Of a stretch of DNA of 59,370 nt, positions 1 through 9,563 are shown one piece after another. The first letter of the stretch is position 1. Each line of letters starts with the position of its first letter. This DNA comes from Rikenellaceae bacterium (lineage in GTDB: Bacteria > Bacteroidota > Bacteroidia > Bacteroidales > UBA932), in the NCBI GenBank assembly GCA_900769885.1, contig CAAGIG010000022.1, forward strand, positions 1 through 59,370, given 5' to 3'. The position numbers were made by a program, and so were the translations under genes. The notes under the pieces are model-generated. The model saw only the letters and a program-made list of their open reading frames with translations, had not been told where the DNA came from and made no database searches.

Positions 1-1223
1 ATACCATCGTTGCTGGGGACAAACTTGTTGTCCAAAGCGAGAATCGCAGATTGGACAGCAGAGGATACTCCTGAAGCCACTTTCAGCGCACATCCCACTT
101 TGGCTCCGTCGCAAACCATACCTGTAATGTTACCAATCATATTTTTGATTGAGTAGCAGATCTGGTCGAGATTTCCTTTCTTGAGCATTACAATACCGCA
201 AGATGAGCCGGTAGAGGCAATTACACAACCACAGAGGGCTGACAATTTGCCGAGATACCCTTTGATGTGAATTGCTACCAGATGACTTAGAGTGAGTGCC
301 CTTATAAGTTCTTCCTCAGTGTTTCCGAACTGTTCGGCAGCGGCTACTACAGGCATTGTGACTGTAATTCCCTGATTTCCACTTCCTGAGTTACTCATCG
401 CGGGTAGGGTACATCCTGCCATACGGGCGTCAGATGCTGCAGCAGTCTGTGCCATACAGTGTGTAAGTAGTCCGTTTCCGAATACGTGCTGGTGAATATT
501 TGCTTGGATAGTACGACCTACCTGCAGACCATATTCACGGGCAAGTCCTTCTACAGCAAGGGCTTTGTTCATAGTTGCCGCTTCCAGTATGAATGAAATA
601 TCTTTCAAATCTGCGGTAGTCGCAAATTCGTAGATTTTATTCATATTCAAGTGGTAATCCAATGTGGTGCGAGTCGCTTTGGTTTCTGTTTGTGTCTCCT
701 GTTGGGCTGAGGAGTCATTTCTGTTGTCCAGTATAACCTCTTCGTCCTTGGCTACAAAAACTATAGCGTCGTGGTCATCGGCAATAATTGTTCTGCCGAA
801 GTGCTCCTCTCCGTTATTGTCTGTAAAATATGCTTTGGCGTCGATATACAATTTTTTGTCGGTTTGAGCCAATGCTATTTTTACATTTCCTGCGGTAGCT
901 GAGTATGCTTTTGCCTTTTCAACATCTGCGGGGGTAAGGTCTTTCAAAACCTCAAGACCATATTCCGCTTTTCCGCAAACCATTGCCAGTGCAACAGCGA
1001 TATTGAGTCCCACCATACCTGTTCCGGGGATACCAACACCCATTGCATTTTTAAGGATGTTGGCACTCACTTCCACTACAATTTTAGAAGGGATTTCGCC
1101 GGGGAAGAGTGAGCAGGCTTTCGCTACTGCCAATGAGACAGCTACAGGCTCAGTACATCCCAAAGCAGGTTTTACTTCACGATGCAGCAATTCAATAATG
1201 TCTTCGTAGGTCTGTCTGTCCAT
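1..1223 (-). CDS. UPF0597 / L-cysteine desulfidase-like protein (serine dehydratase alpha fold), 3' end cut by window edge
   Basis: Translated from the ATG at 1223 on the minus strand, the frame stays open to the window edge, so the C-terminus is missing (about 407 residues visible). The start carries the family block with KPALGCTEPVAVSLA, placing a conserved Cys at residue 23. Further in are SGSGNQGI and a Cys-rich stretch (ALCGCVIASTGSSCG, then CDGAKVGC), matching the Fe-S cluster region of the serine-dehydratase alpha/UPF0597 family. Characterised members (archaeal L-cysteine desulfidase, enterobacterial CyuA) break L-cysteine into pyruvate, sulfide and ammonia in the cytoplasm. It lies 12 bp downstream of trxB on the same strand, so co-transcription is likely. 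The substrate is inferred from the family only. Confidence 0.85.
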   Translation of the reverse strand, partial: MDRQTYEDIIELLHREVKPALGCTEPVAVSLAVAKACSLFPGEIPSKIVVEVSANILKNAMGVGIPGTGMVGLNIAVALAMVCGKAEYGLEVLKDLTPADVEKAKAYSATAGNVKIALAQTDKKLYIDAKAYFTDNNGEEHFGRTIIADDHDAIVFVAKDEEVILDNRNDSSAQQETQTETKATRTTLDYHLNMNKIYEFATTADLKDISFILEAATMNKALAVEGLAREYGLQVGRTIQANIHQHVFGNGLLTHCMAQTAAASDARMAGCTLPAMSNSGSGNQGITVTMPVVAAAEQFGNTEEELIRALTLSHLVAIHIKGYLGKLSALCGCVIASTGSSCGIVMLKKGNLDQICYSIKNMIGNITGMVCDGAKVGCALKVASGVSSAVQSAILALDNKFVPSNDG

Positions 1224-1235
1224 AGTTTGTATAAT

Positions 1236-2168
1236 TTATTTAGATTCAGCCAAATATTTTTCGGCATCCATAGCTGCTCTGCAACCTGCACCTGCAGCAT
1301 TGATAGCCTGGCGGTAAGTAGGGTCTTGAACGTCACCTGCAGCAAAAATACCTTCGCGAGAAGTTTTGCAGCTCTTACCTTGAGTAACGATATAACCTTC
1401 AGCGTCTGTTTCAATCCATTCGCGGAAAATGTCTGAATTGGGGTGGTGTCCGATAGCAAGGAAGAATCCGTCGATGTCGATAGTTCTTTCTACACCTTCG
1501 TTGTTTTTAAGGATAGCACCTGTTACACCCATTTCGTTTCCGATAATCTCTTTTGTCTGATGTTCCCAAAGAACTTCGATGTTAGGAGTGTTGAATACTC
1601 TCTCTTGCATAGCTTGAGATGCACGGAATACATTTCTTCTAACGATCATATACACTTTGTTACATAGAGAAGCAAGATAAGTAGCCTCTTCACAAGCGGT
1701 GTCACCACCACCTACTACAGCCACATCTTTCTTTCTGTAGAAGAAACCGTCACAGGTAGCACAAGCCGATACACCTTGTCCTCTGAATTTTTCTTCAGAT
1801 TCAAGACCAAGATATTTTGCAGTAGCACCTGTTGCAATGATTACAGCCTCAGCTTCAATCCATTGGTCATCGTTGATTTGAACTTTGAAAGGACGCTCTG
1901 AGAAGTCAGCTTTGGTAGCTACGCCAAATCTGATGTCAGCACCGAAGCGAGCTGCCTGAGCTTTGAAATCTTCCATCATTTGTTGGCCGTTAACTCCGTT
2001 AGGATAGCCTGGGAAGTTCTCGATGTCGGTAGTTGTTGTCAATTGACCACCAGGTTGAAGACCTTCATAAACAACGGTTTGGATGTTTGCTCTACAAGCG
2101 TATATGGCAGCTGTGTATCCTGCAGGACCGCTACCCAAAATCAATAGTTGTACTTTTTCGTTAGCCAT
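1236..2168 (-). CDS. trxB: Thioredoxin reductase
   Basis: This 310-residue NADPH- and FAD-dependent thioredoxin-disulfide reductase has the normal length. An FAD-binding GSGPAG is at residues 12-17, the redox-active CATC is at 136-139, the NADPH-binding GGGDTA is at 153-158, and a GDV-type FAD motif (AAGDVQDPTYRQ) is near the C-terminus. It would reduce thioredoxin in the cytoplasm, feeding the thioredoxin (20544-20897) and peroxiredoxin (20900-21604) elsewhere in this window. It lies 33 bp downstream of lgt on the same strand and 12 bp upstream of the desulfidase-like gene. ATG start; no Shine-Dalgarno is seen. Confidence 0.97.
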   Translation of the reverse strand: MANEKVQLLILGSGPAGYTAAIYACRANIQTVVYEGLQPGGQLTTTTDIENFPGYPNGVNGQQMMEDFKAQAARFGADIRFGVATKADFSERPFKVQINDDQWIEAEAVIIATGATAKYLGLESEEKFRGQGVSACATCDGFFYRKKDVAVVGGGDTACEEATYLASLCNKVYMIVRRNVFRASQAMQERVFNTPNIEVLWEHQTKEIIGNEMGVTGAILKNNEGVERTIDIDGFFLAIGHHPNSDIFREWIETDAEGYIVTQGKSCKTSREGIFAAGDVQDPTYRQAINAAGAGCRAAMDAEKYLAESK

Positions 2169-2201
2169 TTTCTTTAATGTTTAATTATTATTTAATAGAA
2201 T

Positions 2202-3098
2202 TTAGTTCAATGATTTGGTGTGTGCCAAGGGTGTTTTCCCTTTTGTGACTTTTGGGGTGTTTTTCTGAGTTCCGGGAACAACAATTCTGGCGGGTTTGCC
2301 CCATTTGATGCTGTAAATCAGGATTGAAATACCTGCCAAAATGAAAGGAACGCTCAGCCATTGTCCCATATTAAGAACCATTGTCTGTTCAAATGCTTCC
2401 TGTGGTTCTTTCACAAATTCAATGAGGAATCTGGCGCCGAACAGACAGATAAGGAAAATTCCGAAGATGGTTCCTGTTTTAAGTTTATCGAGTTTTTTAA
2501 GGTACAATGTTACAAGGCCAATACCTAACAGCAGATATGAAAATGCTTCATAGAGCTGGGTAGGGTGTTTTGCAATGGTTTGTCCGTCTCTTACAAAGAT
2601 GAAACCCCAGGGAAGGTCGGTTGCGTGTCCGTAAATTTCTGAGTTAAAGAGATTTCCGAATCTGATAAACATACCTGCAAAGCAGATGGGAATGACGATT
2701 CTGTCGAGAATCTGGACGTAGCCGAATCCGAATTGTTTTCCATATTTCTTTACATACCACCACATTGCAATGAGGACTCCGATAGCTCCTCCGTGTGAGG
2801 CGAGCCCCCCTTTCCAGGTAGCCAGAATTTCCCATGGGTGCTGGCTGTAATAAGCCCAGTCATAGAAGAATACGTGTCCTAATCTGGAACCGACCAAGGC
2901 GCAAATCAAAAGGGCATATAGCAGGTAGTCGAGATTTTCAACCGGAATACCTTCCCTTTTGTAGAATGATCTCATAATGTAGTAACCGATAGGAAAGAAA
3001 CCTACAACGAACAAAATCGAGTACCATTTGAGATGGAAACTTCCTATTTGCAGAATGTCGGGACTTACATCCCAGGTAATTGATAGCAAGTCAAACAT
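2202..3098 (-). CDS. lgt: Prolipoprotein diacylglyceryl transferase
   Basis: This is a 298-residue multi-pass inner-membrane enzyme that transfers a diacylglyceryl group from phosphatidylglycerol to the lipobox cysteine of preprolipoproteins. The signature GGLASHGGAIG puts His at residue 102, matching the essential His of E. coli Lgt. The second signature, IRFGNLFNSEIYG, has Arg146. About seven hydrophobic segments are visible. A basic, polar tail of about 25 residues follows the last membrane segment. The many lipoproteins in the window (DUF6624-like, BtuG, BACON protein and others) are its expected substrates. It lies 15 bp downstream of the methyltransferase gene. Confidence 0.97.
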   Translation of the reverse strand: MFDLLSITWDVSPDILQIGSFHLKWYSILFVVGFFPIGYYIMRSFYKREGIPVENLDYLLYALLICALVGSRLGHVFFYDWAYYSQHPWEILATWKGGLASHGGAIGVLIAMWWYVKKYGKQFGFGYVQILDRIVIPICFAGMFIRFGNLFNSEIYGHATDLPWGFIFVRDGQTIAKHPTQLYEAFSYLLLGIGLVTLYLKKLDKLKTGTIFGIFLICLFGARFLIEFVKEPQEAFEQTMVLNMGQWLSVPFILAGISILIYSIKWGKPARIVVPGTQKNTPKVTKGKTPLAHTKSLN

Positions 3099-3113
3099 AA
3101 ATTTTATCTTTTC

Positions 3114-4025
3114 TTATCTTTCAAGTCTTGTGAATACACTCAAAGGGAGTGCTCTTCCAAAGCGGTCTTTCAAATAAAGTTCGCCCGAAGTTCTTCTTCC
3201 TCCATCTGAGAAAACACATTTTACGAGGGTGTCTGCCAACATTGCAGAGTAGCCGTTGGAATACAGATTCAATACCAGGAAGCTGTTCATCGGTGAGAGG
3301 ATCCTTTCACAACCTTTGAGCAAATCGAGCAAAGATTCATCGAGTTTCCATCTCTCTCCGTCGGGTCCTCTTCCGTAAGCGGGAGGGTCGAGGAGAATTC
3401 CGTCGTAGACATTGCCCCTGCGGGCCTCTCTTTGGACAAACTTCAAAGCATCTTCGATAATCCAGCGGATATTGTCAAGACTGGACAATTCCATATTTTG
3501 TCTTGCCCAGGTTACAACTTGCTTTACAGAGTCTAGGTGTGTAACATCTGCTCCCGCTTCTCTTGCAGCAAGCGATGCAGCTCCGGTATATGCAAACAAA
3601 TTCAGCACCTTGGGCTTTCTGCCGGGTGCAATTTTCTCAAAATTCTTCTTCAGACGTTCCACCTGTGTGGCAATAAAATCCCAGTTGGGTGCCTGCTCGG
3701 GGAAAACTCCCACGTGTTTGAAAGAAGTGAGCCCCAGTCTCAACTTGAAAATGTCCTGATAGGTGATAACCCATTGCTCGGGCATTTTTTTATTCATTGT
3801 CCAGATACCGCTGTCCTCCTTTCCCGCTTTTGAAAAGCCTGCTCCCTGAGTGAATGTGGTATGGGCCAACTTTTTCCATTCTTCCTCTTTTAATGCTTTA
3901 TCCCATAGCGCTTTAGGCTCGGGTCTTCTCATTATGAACGGACCGAATCTTTCTAGTTTTTCGAAATTTCCGGAGTCAATCAATTCATAATCTTTCCAGT
4001 TTTCTGAAGGTGTCTCTATAATCAT
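3114..4025 (-). CDS. Class I SAM-dependent methyltransferase, RlmI/RlmK-like
   Basis: This 303-residue protein has a Rossmann methyltransferase core. Motif I is VLNLFAYTGAASLAAREAGA, followed by an acidic residue in HLDSVKQ, and the catalytic-type DPPAYGRGP follows IIEDALKF. These are the hallmarks of the rRNA 5-methylcytosine or 2-methylguanine methyltransferases related to RlmI and RlmK. The N-terminal PUA domain of RlmI is absent: the first 100 residues are a short OB- or beta-rich extension. The RNA target is therefore inferred and not identified. It is the first gene of a minus-strand group running into lgt and trxB, with its ATG 54 bp from that of divergent pgk. Confidence 0.85.
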   Translation of the reverse strand: MIIETPSENWKDYELIDSGNFEKLERFGPFIMRRPEPKALWDKALKEEEWKKLAHTTFTQGAGFSKAGKEDSGIWTMNKKMPEQWVITYQDIFKLRLGLTSFKHVGVFPEQAPNWDFIATQVERLKKNFEKIAPGRKPKVLNLFAYTGAASLAAREAGADVTHLDSVKQVVTWARQNMELSSLDNIRWIIEDALKFVQREARRGNVYDGILLDPPAYGRGPDGERWKLDESLLDLLKGCERILSPMNSFLVLNLYSNGYSAMLADTLVKCVFSDGGRRTSGELYLKDRFGRALPLSVFTRLER

Positions 4026-4050
4026 TCTTCAAAGATATGATATTTTTTTA

Positions 4051-4058
4051 TAAATTTG
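4051..4058 (+). promoter_or_regulatory. -7 element of pgk promoter
   Basis: TAAATTTG matches the Bacteroides -7 consensus TAnnTTTG exactly and lies 21 nt upstream of the pgk ATG, implying a leader of about 15 nt. No clear TTTG is seen 19-21 bp upstream, so the -33 element is weak. Inferred from consensus only. Confidence 0.5.
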
Positions 4059-4079
4059 TAGGAAATAAACTATCGAGTT

Positions 4080-5330
4080 ATGCAAAACATCAATAATTAT
4101 GACTTTGCTGGCAAGAGAGCAATTGTCAGAGTCGATTTTAATGTGCCTTTGAATGAGGCTTTCGAAATTACAGATGATACAAGAATCAGAGCAGCAATTC
4201 CTACGCTGAAGAAAGTGCTTGCATCTGGGGGTGCCTTGATTATTATGTCGCACCTGGGAAGACCCAAAGGACCATCTGAAAAATTATCATTGAAACATAT
4301 CATTAAAAGAGTAGAAGAGTTGTTGGGAACTCCTGTGAAATTTGCAGATGATTGTCAAAAAGCTGATGAACTTGCTGCAAATCTCAAACCCGGCGAAGTT
4401 CTGTTGCTCGAAAATCTTCGCTTCTATGCTGAAGAGGAGGGCAAACCTCGTGGATTGGCAGAAGATGCTACAGATGATGAGAAAAAAGCTGCCAAAGCTG
4501 CTGTTAAAGAGAGCCAGAAGAAATTCGTTGAGAAGTTGGCTTCTTATGCTGACTGCTATATCAATGATGCATTCGGTACAGCTCACAGGGCACACGCTTC
4601 TACTGCTTTGATTGCCAAATATTTCCCTAATGACAAGATGTTCGGTTATTTGATGGAAGGTGAGATTAAGGCTATCGACCAGGTTTTAGGACATCCTGAA
4701 AGACCATTGACAGCTGTAATCGGCGGTGCTAAAGTATCTTCTAAGATTGGAATCATTGAGCACTTGCTCGATTTTGTGGACAATATGATTATCGGTGGTG
4801 GTATGGTTTATACCTTCAAAAAAGCACAAGGTGGAACAATCGGTGATTCACTTGTTGAGGAAGATCAGTTCGATGTGGCTTTGCGTATTGTTGAAAAAGC
4901 AAATGCAAAAGGTGTGAAACTATATTTCACATCTGAGGTTTATGCTACAAATGATTTTGACAACAATGCAGAGAAAATCATTTGTCCAAGTAATGCAATT
5001 CCTGACGGATGGCAAGGTATGGATGCTTCACCTGCAGCAGTTGAGCAGTTCCGCGAGGTGTTGATGAATTCAAAAACAATCCTTTGGAATGGTCCTGTGG
5101 GTGTATTTGAAATGCCTAATTTTGCTAATGGTACAAATTCTATTGCAAAAATTTTGGCTGAAGCGACTGAAAAGGGTGCTTTCACACTTGTCGGTGGTGG
5201 TGACTCTGTAGCTGCTGTTACCAAAATGGGATTTGCAGATAAAGTAAGTTATGTATCTACCGGTGGTGGTGCTATGCTTGAATATCTCGAAGGTATTGAA
5301 TTGCCTGGTATCAAGGCAATTAGGGAATAA
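4080..5330 (+). CDS. pgk: Phosphoglycerate kinase
   Basis: This 416-residue glycolytic and gluconeogenic enzyme interconverts 1,3-bisphosphoglycerate plus ADP with 3-phosphoglycerate plus ATP. The PGK signature is at the N-terminus (KRAIVRVDFNVPLN, residues 13-26). Substrate-binding DTRIRAAIPTL and SHLGRPKG follow, and the C-terminal nucleotide-binding GGGDSVAAV and STGGGAMLEYLEG are intact. The length is normal for Bacteroidales. The start is supported by the exact family N-terminus and by the promoter just upstream. It leads a plus-strand series running to the Omp85-like gene, but the neighbours are not glycolytic. Confidence 0.98.
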   Translation: MQNINNYDFAGKRAIVRVDFNVPLNEAFEITDDTRIRAAIPTLKKVLASGGALIIMSHLGRPKGPSEKLSLKHIIKRVEELLGTPVKFADDCQKADELAANLKPGEVLLLENLRFYAEEEGKPRGLAEDATDDEKKAAKAAVKESQKKFVEKLASYADCYINDAFGTAHRAHASTALIAKYFPNDKMFGYLMEGEIKAIDQVLGHPERPLTAVIGGAKVSSKIGIIEHLLDFVDNMIIGGGMVYTFKKAQGGTIGDSLVEEDQFDVALRIVEKANAKGVKLYFTSEVYATNDFDNNAEKIICPSNAIPDGWQGMDASPAAVEQFREVLMNSKTILWNGPVGVFEMPNFANGTNSIAKILAEATEKGAFTLVGGGDSVAAVTKMGFADKVSYVSTGGGAMLEYLEGIELPGIKAIRE

Positions 5331-5360
5331 TTGTTCTGAGAAAACTAAAACCTACCCAAA

Positions 5361-6320
5361 ATGAAAGAACAATTGGCGGGCCTCGATGCCCTAAGTATAA
5401 ATTTCGGAAGTTCAGGGATGATGATTGTTAACATCATCCTTGCTTTCGTTATGTTCGGTGTCGCTCTTGGTATAAAACTCGACACTTTCAAAGATGTTTT
5501 GATGAAACCTAAATCGCTGATAGTAGGTGTATTGCTCCAGTGGTTTGCTCTTCCTTTCATTACATTTGTACTTGCTATTGCCTTGGGACACTGGATTACT
5601 CCGATGATTGCCCTCGGTATGATTCTGGTTGCCTCCTGCCCTGGTGGAAATATGTCCAATTTTATGTCCTCTTGGGCTAAAGGAAATATCGAATTGTCTG
5701 TTTCAATGACAGCGATAACCACTGCTTTTGCACCATTTATCACCCCTTTGAACTTCTGGCTTTGGGGCTCATTGTACTATCAGGTGATAAGTGTGAAGCA
5801 GGATGTTCCTACATTGATGATTCCATTTTTGCCTATGCTTGGTCAGATTTTGTTGTTGTTGGGTATTCCTATTGTTTTGGGTATGTTGTGCTCAAAATAT
5901 TTCCCCAAGATGACACAAAAGATTACCAAACCGGCGCAGGCAATTTCGATTATTCTCTTTATGGGAATGATTGTGGTTTCGTTCTCTCAGAATTTTACCC
6001 TTTTTATTGAAAATCTTTTCTACGTCTTCTTTATTGTATTGATCCACAACGCCTTTGCGCTGTCGACCGGTTATTTTGGCGGTAAGTTGTTCAAGCTTCC
6101 TGTAAGGGATATCCGCTCATTGACAGTGGAAGTGGGAATTCAGAACTCGGGTTTGGGACTTGTTCTTTTGTTCAATCCCAAGATTTTCCCTCCTGAGATC
6201 TGGCACGGATTCTATGGCGGAATGTTGTTCATTACAGCGTGGTGGGGAATTTGGCATATCGTTTCTGGTTTGACAGTTTCTACAATATTCCGTAGAAAAA
6301 AATTACCTGAGGAGGTTTAA
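5361..6320 (+). CDS. Bile acid:sodium symporter family protein
   Basis: This is a 319-residue polytopic inner-membrane protein with about nine or ten hydrophobic segments, of the SBF/BASS family (PF01758). The family core SCPGGNMSNFMSSWAKGN lies in the first half, followed by a second conserved block, VEVGIQNSGLGLVL. Family members use a sodium gradient to move organic anions (bile acids, pantothenate, pyruvate and others). The sequence alone does not tell which substrate applies here. It starts 30 bp after pgk and is followed after 4 bp by the acyltransferase, suggesting co-transcription. Confidence 0.9.
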   Translation: MKEQLAGLDALSINFGSSGMMIVNIILAFVMFGVALGIKLDTFKDVLMKPKSLIVGVLLQWFALPFITFVLAIALGHWITPMIALGMILVASCPGGNMSNFMSSWAKGNIELSVSMTAITTAFAPFITPLNFWLWGSLYYQVISVKQDVPTLMIPFLPMLGQILLLLGIPIVLGMLCSKYFPKMTQKITKPAQAISIILFMGMIVVSFSQNFTLFIENLFYVFFIVLIHNAFALSTGYFGGKLFKLPVRDIRSLTVEVGIQNSGLGLVLLFNPKIFPPEIWHGFYGGMLFITAWWGIWHIVSGLTVSTIFRRKKLPEEV

Positions 6321-6324
6321 GGAT

Positions 6325-7665
6325 ATGAGTAAGAACAAAAAAAACAAAAAGATTCAGGACAGGGACAATTTGTATACTTTCTTAAAGTATTATGTTGTCG
6401 ATTTCTCTCTAAAATTCTCGTACAGAACCATAAAATATGTGGGGAAGGAGAAGATTCCTACAGATGGTGCTGTGATTTATGCTCCCAACCATACCAATGC
6501 GTTGATGGATGCCCTTATCATCCTTTCATTGGACAAAAAGCCCAAAGTTTTTGTCGCAAGAGCAGATATTTTCAAGAAACGTCTCTTTGCCAAAATTCTT
6601 ACCTTTCTCAAGATTATGCCGATTATGCGCATAAGGGATGGATATGATGAGGTTAAGAAAAACAATGAAACAATTGAAAAAGCTGTTGATGTACTCAAGG
6701 ACAAAGTCCCATTCTGTATTTTGCCAGAGGGAACACATCGTGCGATGCACTCTTTGTTGCCCCTTTCTAAAGGTATTTTCAGAATTGCAATGCAGGCCCA
6801 ACCACTATTGGGGGATACACCTTTATATATAGTGCCTGTTGGTTTGGAATATGGAAATTTCTTCAGATTCCGTTCAACTGTCAGAGTTCAGATTGGCGAT
6901 CCTATCAATATAAGTCAGTTTTTGAATGAAAATTCTCAGTACAATGCTGCTGAACAGATGAATATTCTTAAAGATGATTTGACTGCCAAGATGAAGGATA
7001 CCATTGTCTATATTCCTGATGATGAGAATTATGATGCTACCTATGATATTTGTGCGGCGGTAGTCAATCAGCAGAATAAGGAATTGGCAGCCAAACAGGG
7101 AAAACGTTTCTTTCGTGGATTGGACGGTCACTTTGTCTCAAACAGGGCAACTGTAGAGAAAATAGGACGTCTTAAGACTGAAAATCCCAAATTGGCAGAG
7201 AAATTGTTCTCATTGGGAAATAAAGCAAGACATATCAGAGTTAAGAAAGGGATTTCTCTATCTTCGGTATCTATCCAGTATCCGTTCTGGTCGAGACTTT
7301 TGAAGTTCCTGATTTTTGTATTGCTTTTGCCTTACACTATCCCAGCGTCTATTCTCTCTTCACCTACAAATGCTTTGAGCAGATTTTTGTTTACAAAGAT
7401 GAAGGACCACGCTTTCAGAAACTCAGTAGTGTTTGTTATCAACCTGGTTGTATGGCCATTGTTGTTGTTGATATATTCGATAGTGGGATTTTGCTTGTTC
7501 CCTTGGGAGTGGGTATTGCTCGGAATATTAGTGCTCTCTCCGGCTCCTATTTTTGCACAAGAAACCTATCGACTTTTCAGACTTATGATTTCTGATGTCA
7601 AGTTGCTGTTCAACAGTAAGTTAAGGAAAATATATGCTCAGATCAAAGAGATATTGGCCAACTGA
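6325..7665 (+). CDS. 1-acylglycerol-phosphate acyltransferase family protein
   Basis: This 446-residue protein carries a PlsC-type acyltransferase domain in its first half. The catalytic block NHTNALMD (residues 55-62) has His and Asp separated by five residues, a spacing I associate with the subfamily having NHxNALLD. The phosphate-binding block is LPEGTHRAMH. The C-terminal 130 residues contain two or more long hydrophobic stretches, so the protein is probably membrane anchored. The role is transfer of an acyl chain to a glycerolipid or similar acceptor; the acceptor is not known. GGAGG lies 8-12 bp upstream of the ATG inside the end of the preceding gene, one of few SD-like sites here. Confidence 0.85.
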   Translation: MSKNKKNKKIQDRDNLYTFLKYYVVDFSLKFSYRTIKYVGKEKIPTDGAVIYAPNHTNALMDALIILSLDKKPKVFVARADIFKKRLFAKILTFLKIMPIMRIRDGYDEVKKNNETIEKAVDVLKDKVPFCILPEGTHRAMHSLLPLSKGIFRIAMQAQPLLGDTPLYIVPVGLEYGNFFRFRSTVRVQIGDPINISQFLNENSQYNAAEQMNILKDDLTAKMKDTIVYIPDDENYDATYDICAAVVNQQNKELAAKQGKRFFRGLDGHFVSNRATVEKIGRLKTENPKLAEKLFSLGNKARHIRVKKGISLSSVSIQYPFWSRLLKFLIFVLLLPYTIPASILSSPTNALSRFLFTKMKDHAFRNSVVFVINLVVWPLLLLIYSIVGFCLFPWEWVLLGILVLSPAPIFAQETYRLFRLMISDVKLLFNSKLRKIYAQIKEILAN

Positions 7666-7686
7666 ATTTTCTAAAGATTTAATAAT

Positions 7687-9111
7687 ATGAAATTTAGAGC
7701 ATTACTTATATTAGGACTTATGTTCCTCACCTCGCAATTATTTGCAGGTGAAATAGTAAAAGCGGATACTGTCACAAAGGAACCTGCTTCCAAGAAAGAG
7801 ATTGTCAAGACCGGTTATAACTTTGGACCTCTTCCTGCAATCGCTTTTGATGCAGATAAAGGTTTTCAATTGGGAGCGTTGTTGAATATTTACGATTTTG
7901 GAGATGGTTCTACCTATCCCAATCCTCGTCAGCAATGGTATTTTGAAGCTTCTTTCTTTACAAAGGGGTCTCAATTGTATGTGATTTCCTACGACAATAA
8001 ATTTTCAATCCCCGGTGTGAGATTCTCGACAGCTCTTGTTGCTACAAACGACAAAGCTCTTGACTTCTATGGATTTAATGGATATATGTCTTATTATGAC
8101 CATCAGGCGGTGTACGATGGCAAGCATAATGACAATATGCCTCTTTATACACCTTATTACAGGACAGACCGTCTTGCGATTTTGTTCAAAGCCGATTTTA
8201 CAGGAAATATCTGGAATAACGATTTCTTCTGGGAGGCAGGATACCATTTGAGTTATTTTGATCAGGGTGTTATCAATTTGAACAAAATCAATAAGAATAA
8301 GGATGAAAATAAGAAGTTCCCTGATAATGTGCCAACTTTGTATGAGCAATATAGAACTTGGGGCATTATTCCTGATAATGAAGCGAATGGGGGACTCAAT
8401 AGTGTGTTGCGGTTGGGTCTGATGTATGATACTCGTGATAAGGAGGGGGCTCCTACTAAGGGTATCTGGGCAGAGGCACACGTCTCACTTGCTCCCAAAT
8501 GGCTGGGTACATCCAATCCTTACTACCGTTACTCGGCGACCTTCAGACATTATGTTCCAATTGTGAAAAATGATGTATTGACTTTTGCCTACAGAGTCAA
8601 TTATGAAGGAACATTTGGAAACAGTGCGCCATATTATGTTTTGCCTTATATGACAAATATGGGACAGACATACGATCGTGACGGTATGGGTGGTTTCCGC
8701 ACAGTGCGTGGTCTTATGCGTAACAGGGTTCAGGGTCTCGATATGCTAACTTACAACGCTGAACTCCGTTGGAGATTTGTAAGGTTTACCCTTTGGAAAC
8801 AGAATATCGCATTCGGATTGAATATCTTCAGTGACGGTTCAATGGTTACCCGCAACTACGATATGTCATTCAAGAAAACTCAGGCAGATTTTGCCAAACC
8901 CGAGGACTATGAAACAGCGCTTGCCGAATACAATGAATATATGTCCAAAGGACAAGCATCTGACCGTCCCCATATCACAGTCGGTGGCGGCCTCCGTTTC
9001 ATAATGAATGAAAACTTTATAGTCTGCTTCGAATACGGAACCCCCGTCGGCAAACTCCGCAAACAGGACGGCCCCGGAGCATTCTATATCAATACCGGGT
9101 TTTTGTTCTAA
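7687..9111 (+). CDS. Omp85/BamA-like outer-membrane beta-barrel protein
   Basis: This 474-residue protein has a signal peptide (MKFRALLILGLMFLTSQLFA) and no POTRA repeats. Barrel-type alternating strands fill the rest. A GGFRTVRGLMRNR motif in the C-terminal half corresponds to the VRGF motif of Omp85 lid loop 6. The chain ends in ...NTGFLF, an aromatic C-terminal residue typical of BAM substrates. It resembles the surface-antigen/DUF5982 group of Bacteroidetes proteins, not full BamA. Function is unknown beyond outer-membrane location. It lies 21 bp downstream of the acyltransferase and closes the plus-strand series at a strong terminator. Confidence 0.8.
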   Translation: MKFRALLILGLMFLTSQLFAGEIVKADTVTKEPASKKEIVKTGYNFGPLPAIAFDADKGFQLGALLNIYDFGDGSTYPNPRQQWYFEASFFTKGSQLYVISYDNKFSIPGVRFSTALVATNDKALDFYGFNGYMSYYDHQAVYDGKHNDNMPLYTPYYRTDRLAILFKADFTGNIWNNDFFWEAGYHLSYFDQGVINLNKINKNKDENKKFPDNVPTLYEQYRTWGIIPDNEANGGLNSVLRLGLMYDTRDKEGAPTKGIWAEAHVSLAPKWLGTSNPYYRYSATFRHYVPIVKNDVLTFAYRVNYEGTFGNSAPYYVLPYMTNMGQTYDRDGMGGFRTVRGLMRNRVQGLDMLTYNAELRWRFVRFTLWKQNIAFGLNIFSDGSMVTRNYDMSFKKTQADFAKPEDYETALAEYNEYMSKGQASDRPHITVGGGLRFIMNENFIVCFEYGTPVGKLRKQDGPGAFYINTGFLF

Positions 9112-9146
9112 CAGGAAATTAATTTGGTGCGAGTGGCACCTCACTC

Positions 9147-9180
9147 AACCCCTCTAGACACGCTTCTAGAGGGGTTTTCT
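9147..9180 (+). terminator. Intrinsic terminator after the Omp85-like gene
   Basis: A perfect 12-bp stem (AACCCCTCTAGA, 9147-9158, with TCTAGAGGGGTT, 9165-9176) with a 6-nt loop is followed by a T-rich run. A smaller hairpin (GGTGC/GCACC, 9126-9140) precedes it. It lies 36 bp after the stop codon and ends the pgk-to-Omp85 series. Confidence 0.9.
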
Positions 9181-9310
9181 CTTTCGGTCCCTAAAAAGTG
9201 TAGTGAAAATGTACTGAAAATCTTTACTGAGTACTGAATACTATCCCCCGAATGTACTACATTCAATAAAAAGACCCAGATATTGCAAAGTATCTAGATC
9301 AAGTGCGAAT

Positions 9311-9556
9311 TTAATACACAATCTTATTCAGACTATACATCGGTGTAAATTTAACAAAAATCCCTACCTTAGCAAAGGAATCCCCAGGCCGTCGCCCCGC
9401 CACCCTCGCCTCAATATACGAATCCACATCCTCCAGCAGCCTGTAGGTCTCGCTCTTCCTCGCAACATCGCAGGAAACTATCGTGATTGCTGCCAGAACC
9501 GCAGCAACTAATCTGTAGATATGTCTGTTTATTCCGATTCGCTCAGATTCTGTTTC
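9311..9556 (-). pseudogene. Remnant of the N-terminus of a TPR-type lipoprotein/regulator
   Basis: In one minus-strand frame the translation reads RLVAAVLAAITIVSC followed by DVARKSETYRLLEDVDSYIEA, then diverges and stops at 9311. This is the signal peptide, lipobox Cys and opening helix (normally leading to PDSAL TPR repeats) of a large Bacteroidales family of TPR lipoproteins with a C-terminal LuxR-like domain. No ATG, GTG or TTG precedes it within the frame, and the TPR body is gone. It starts 8 bp after the fic stop. The family match is from memory. The rest of 9181-9563 shows no gene. Confidence 0.6.
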
Positions 9557-9563
9557 TTAACTG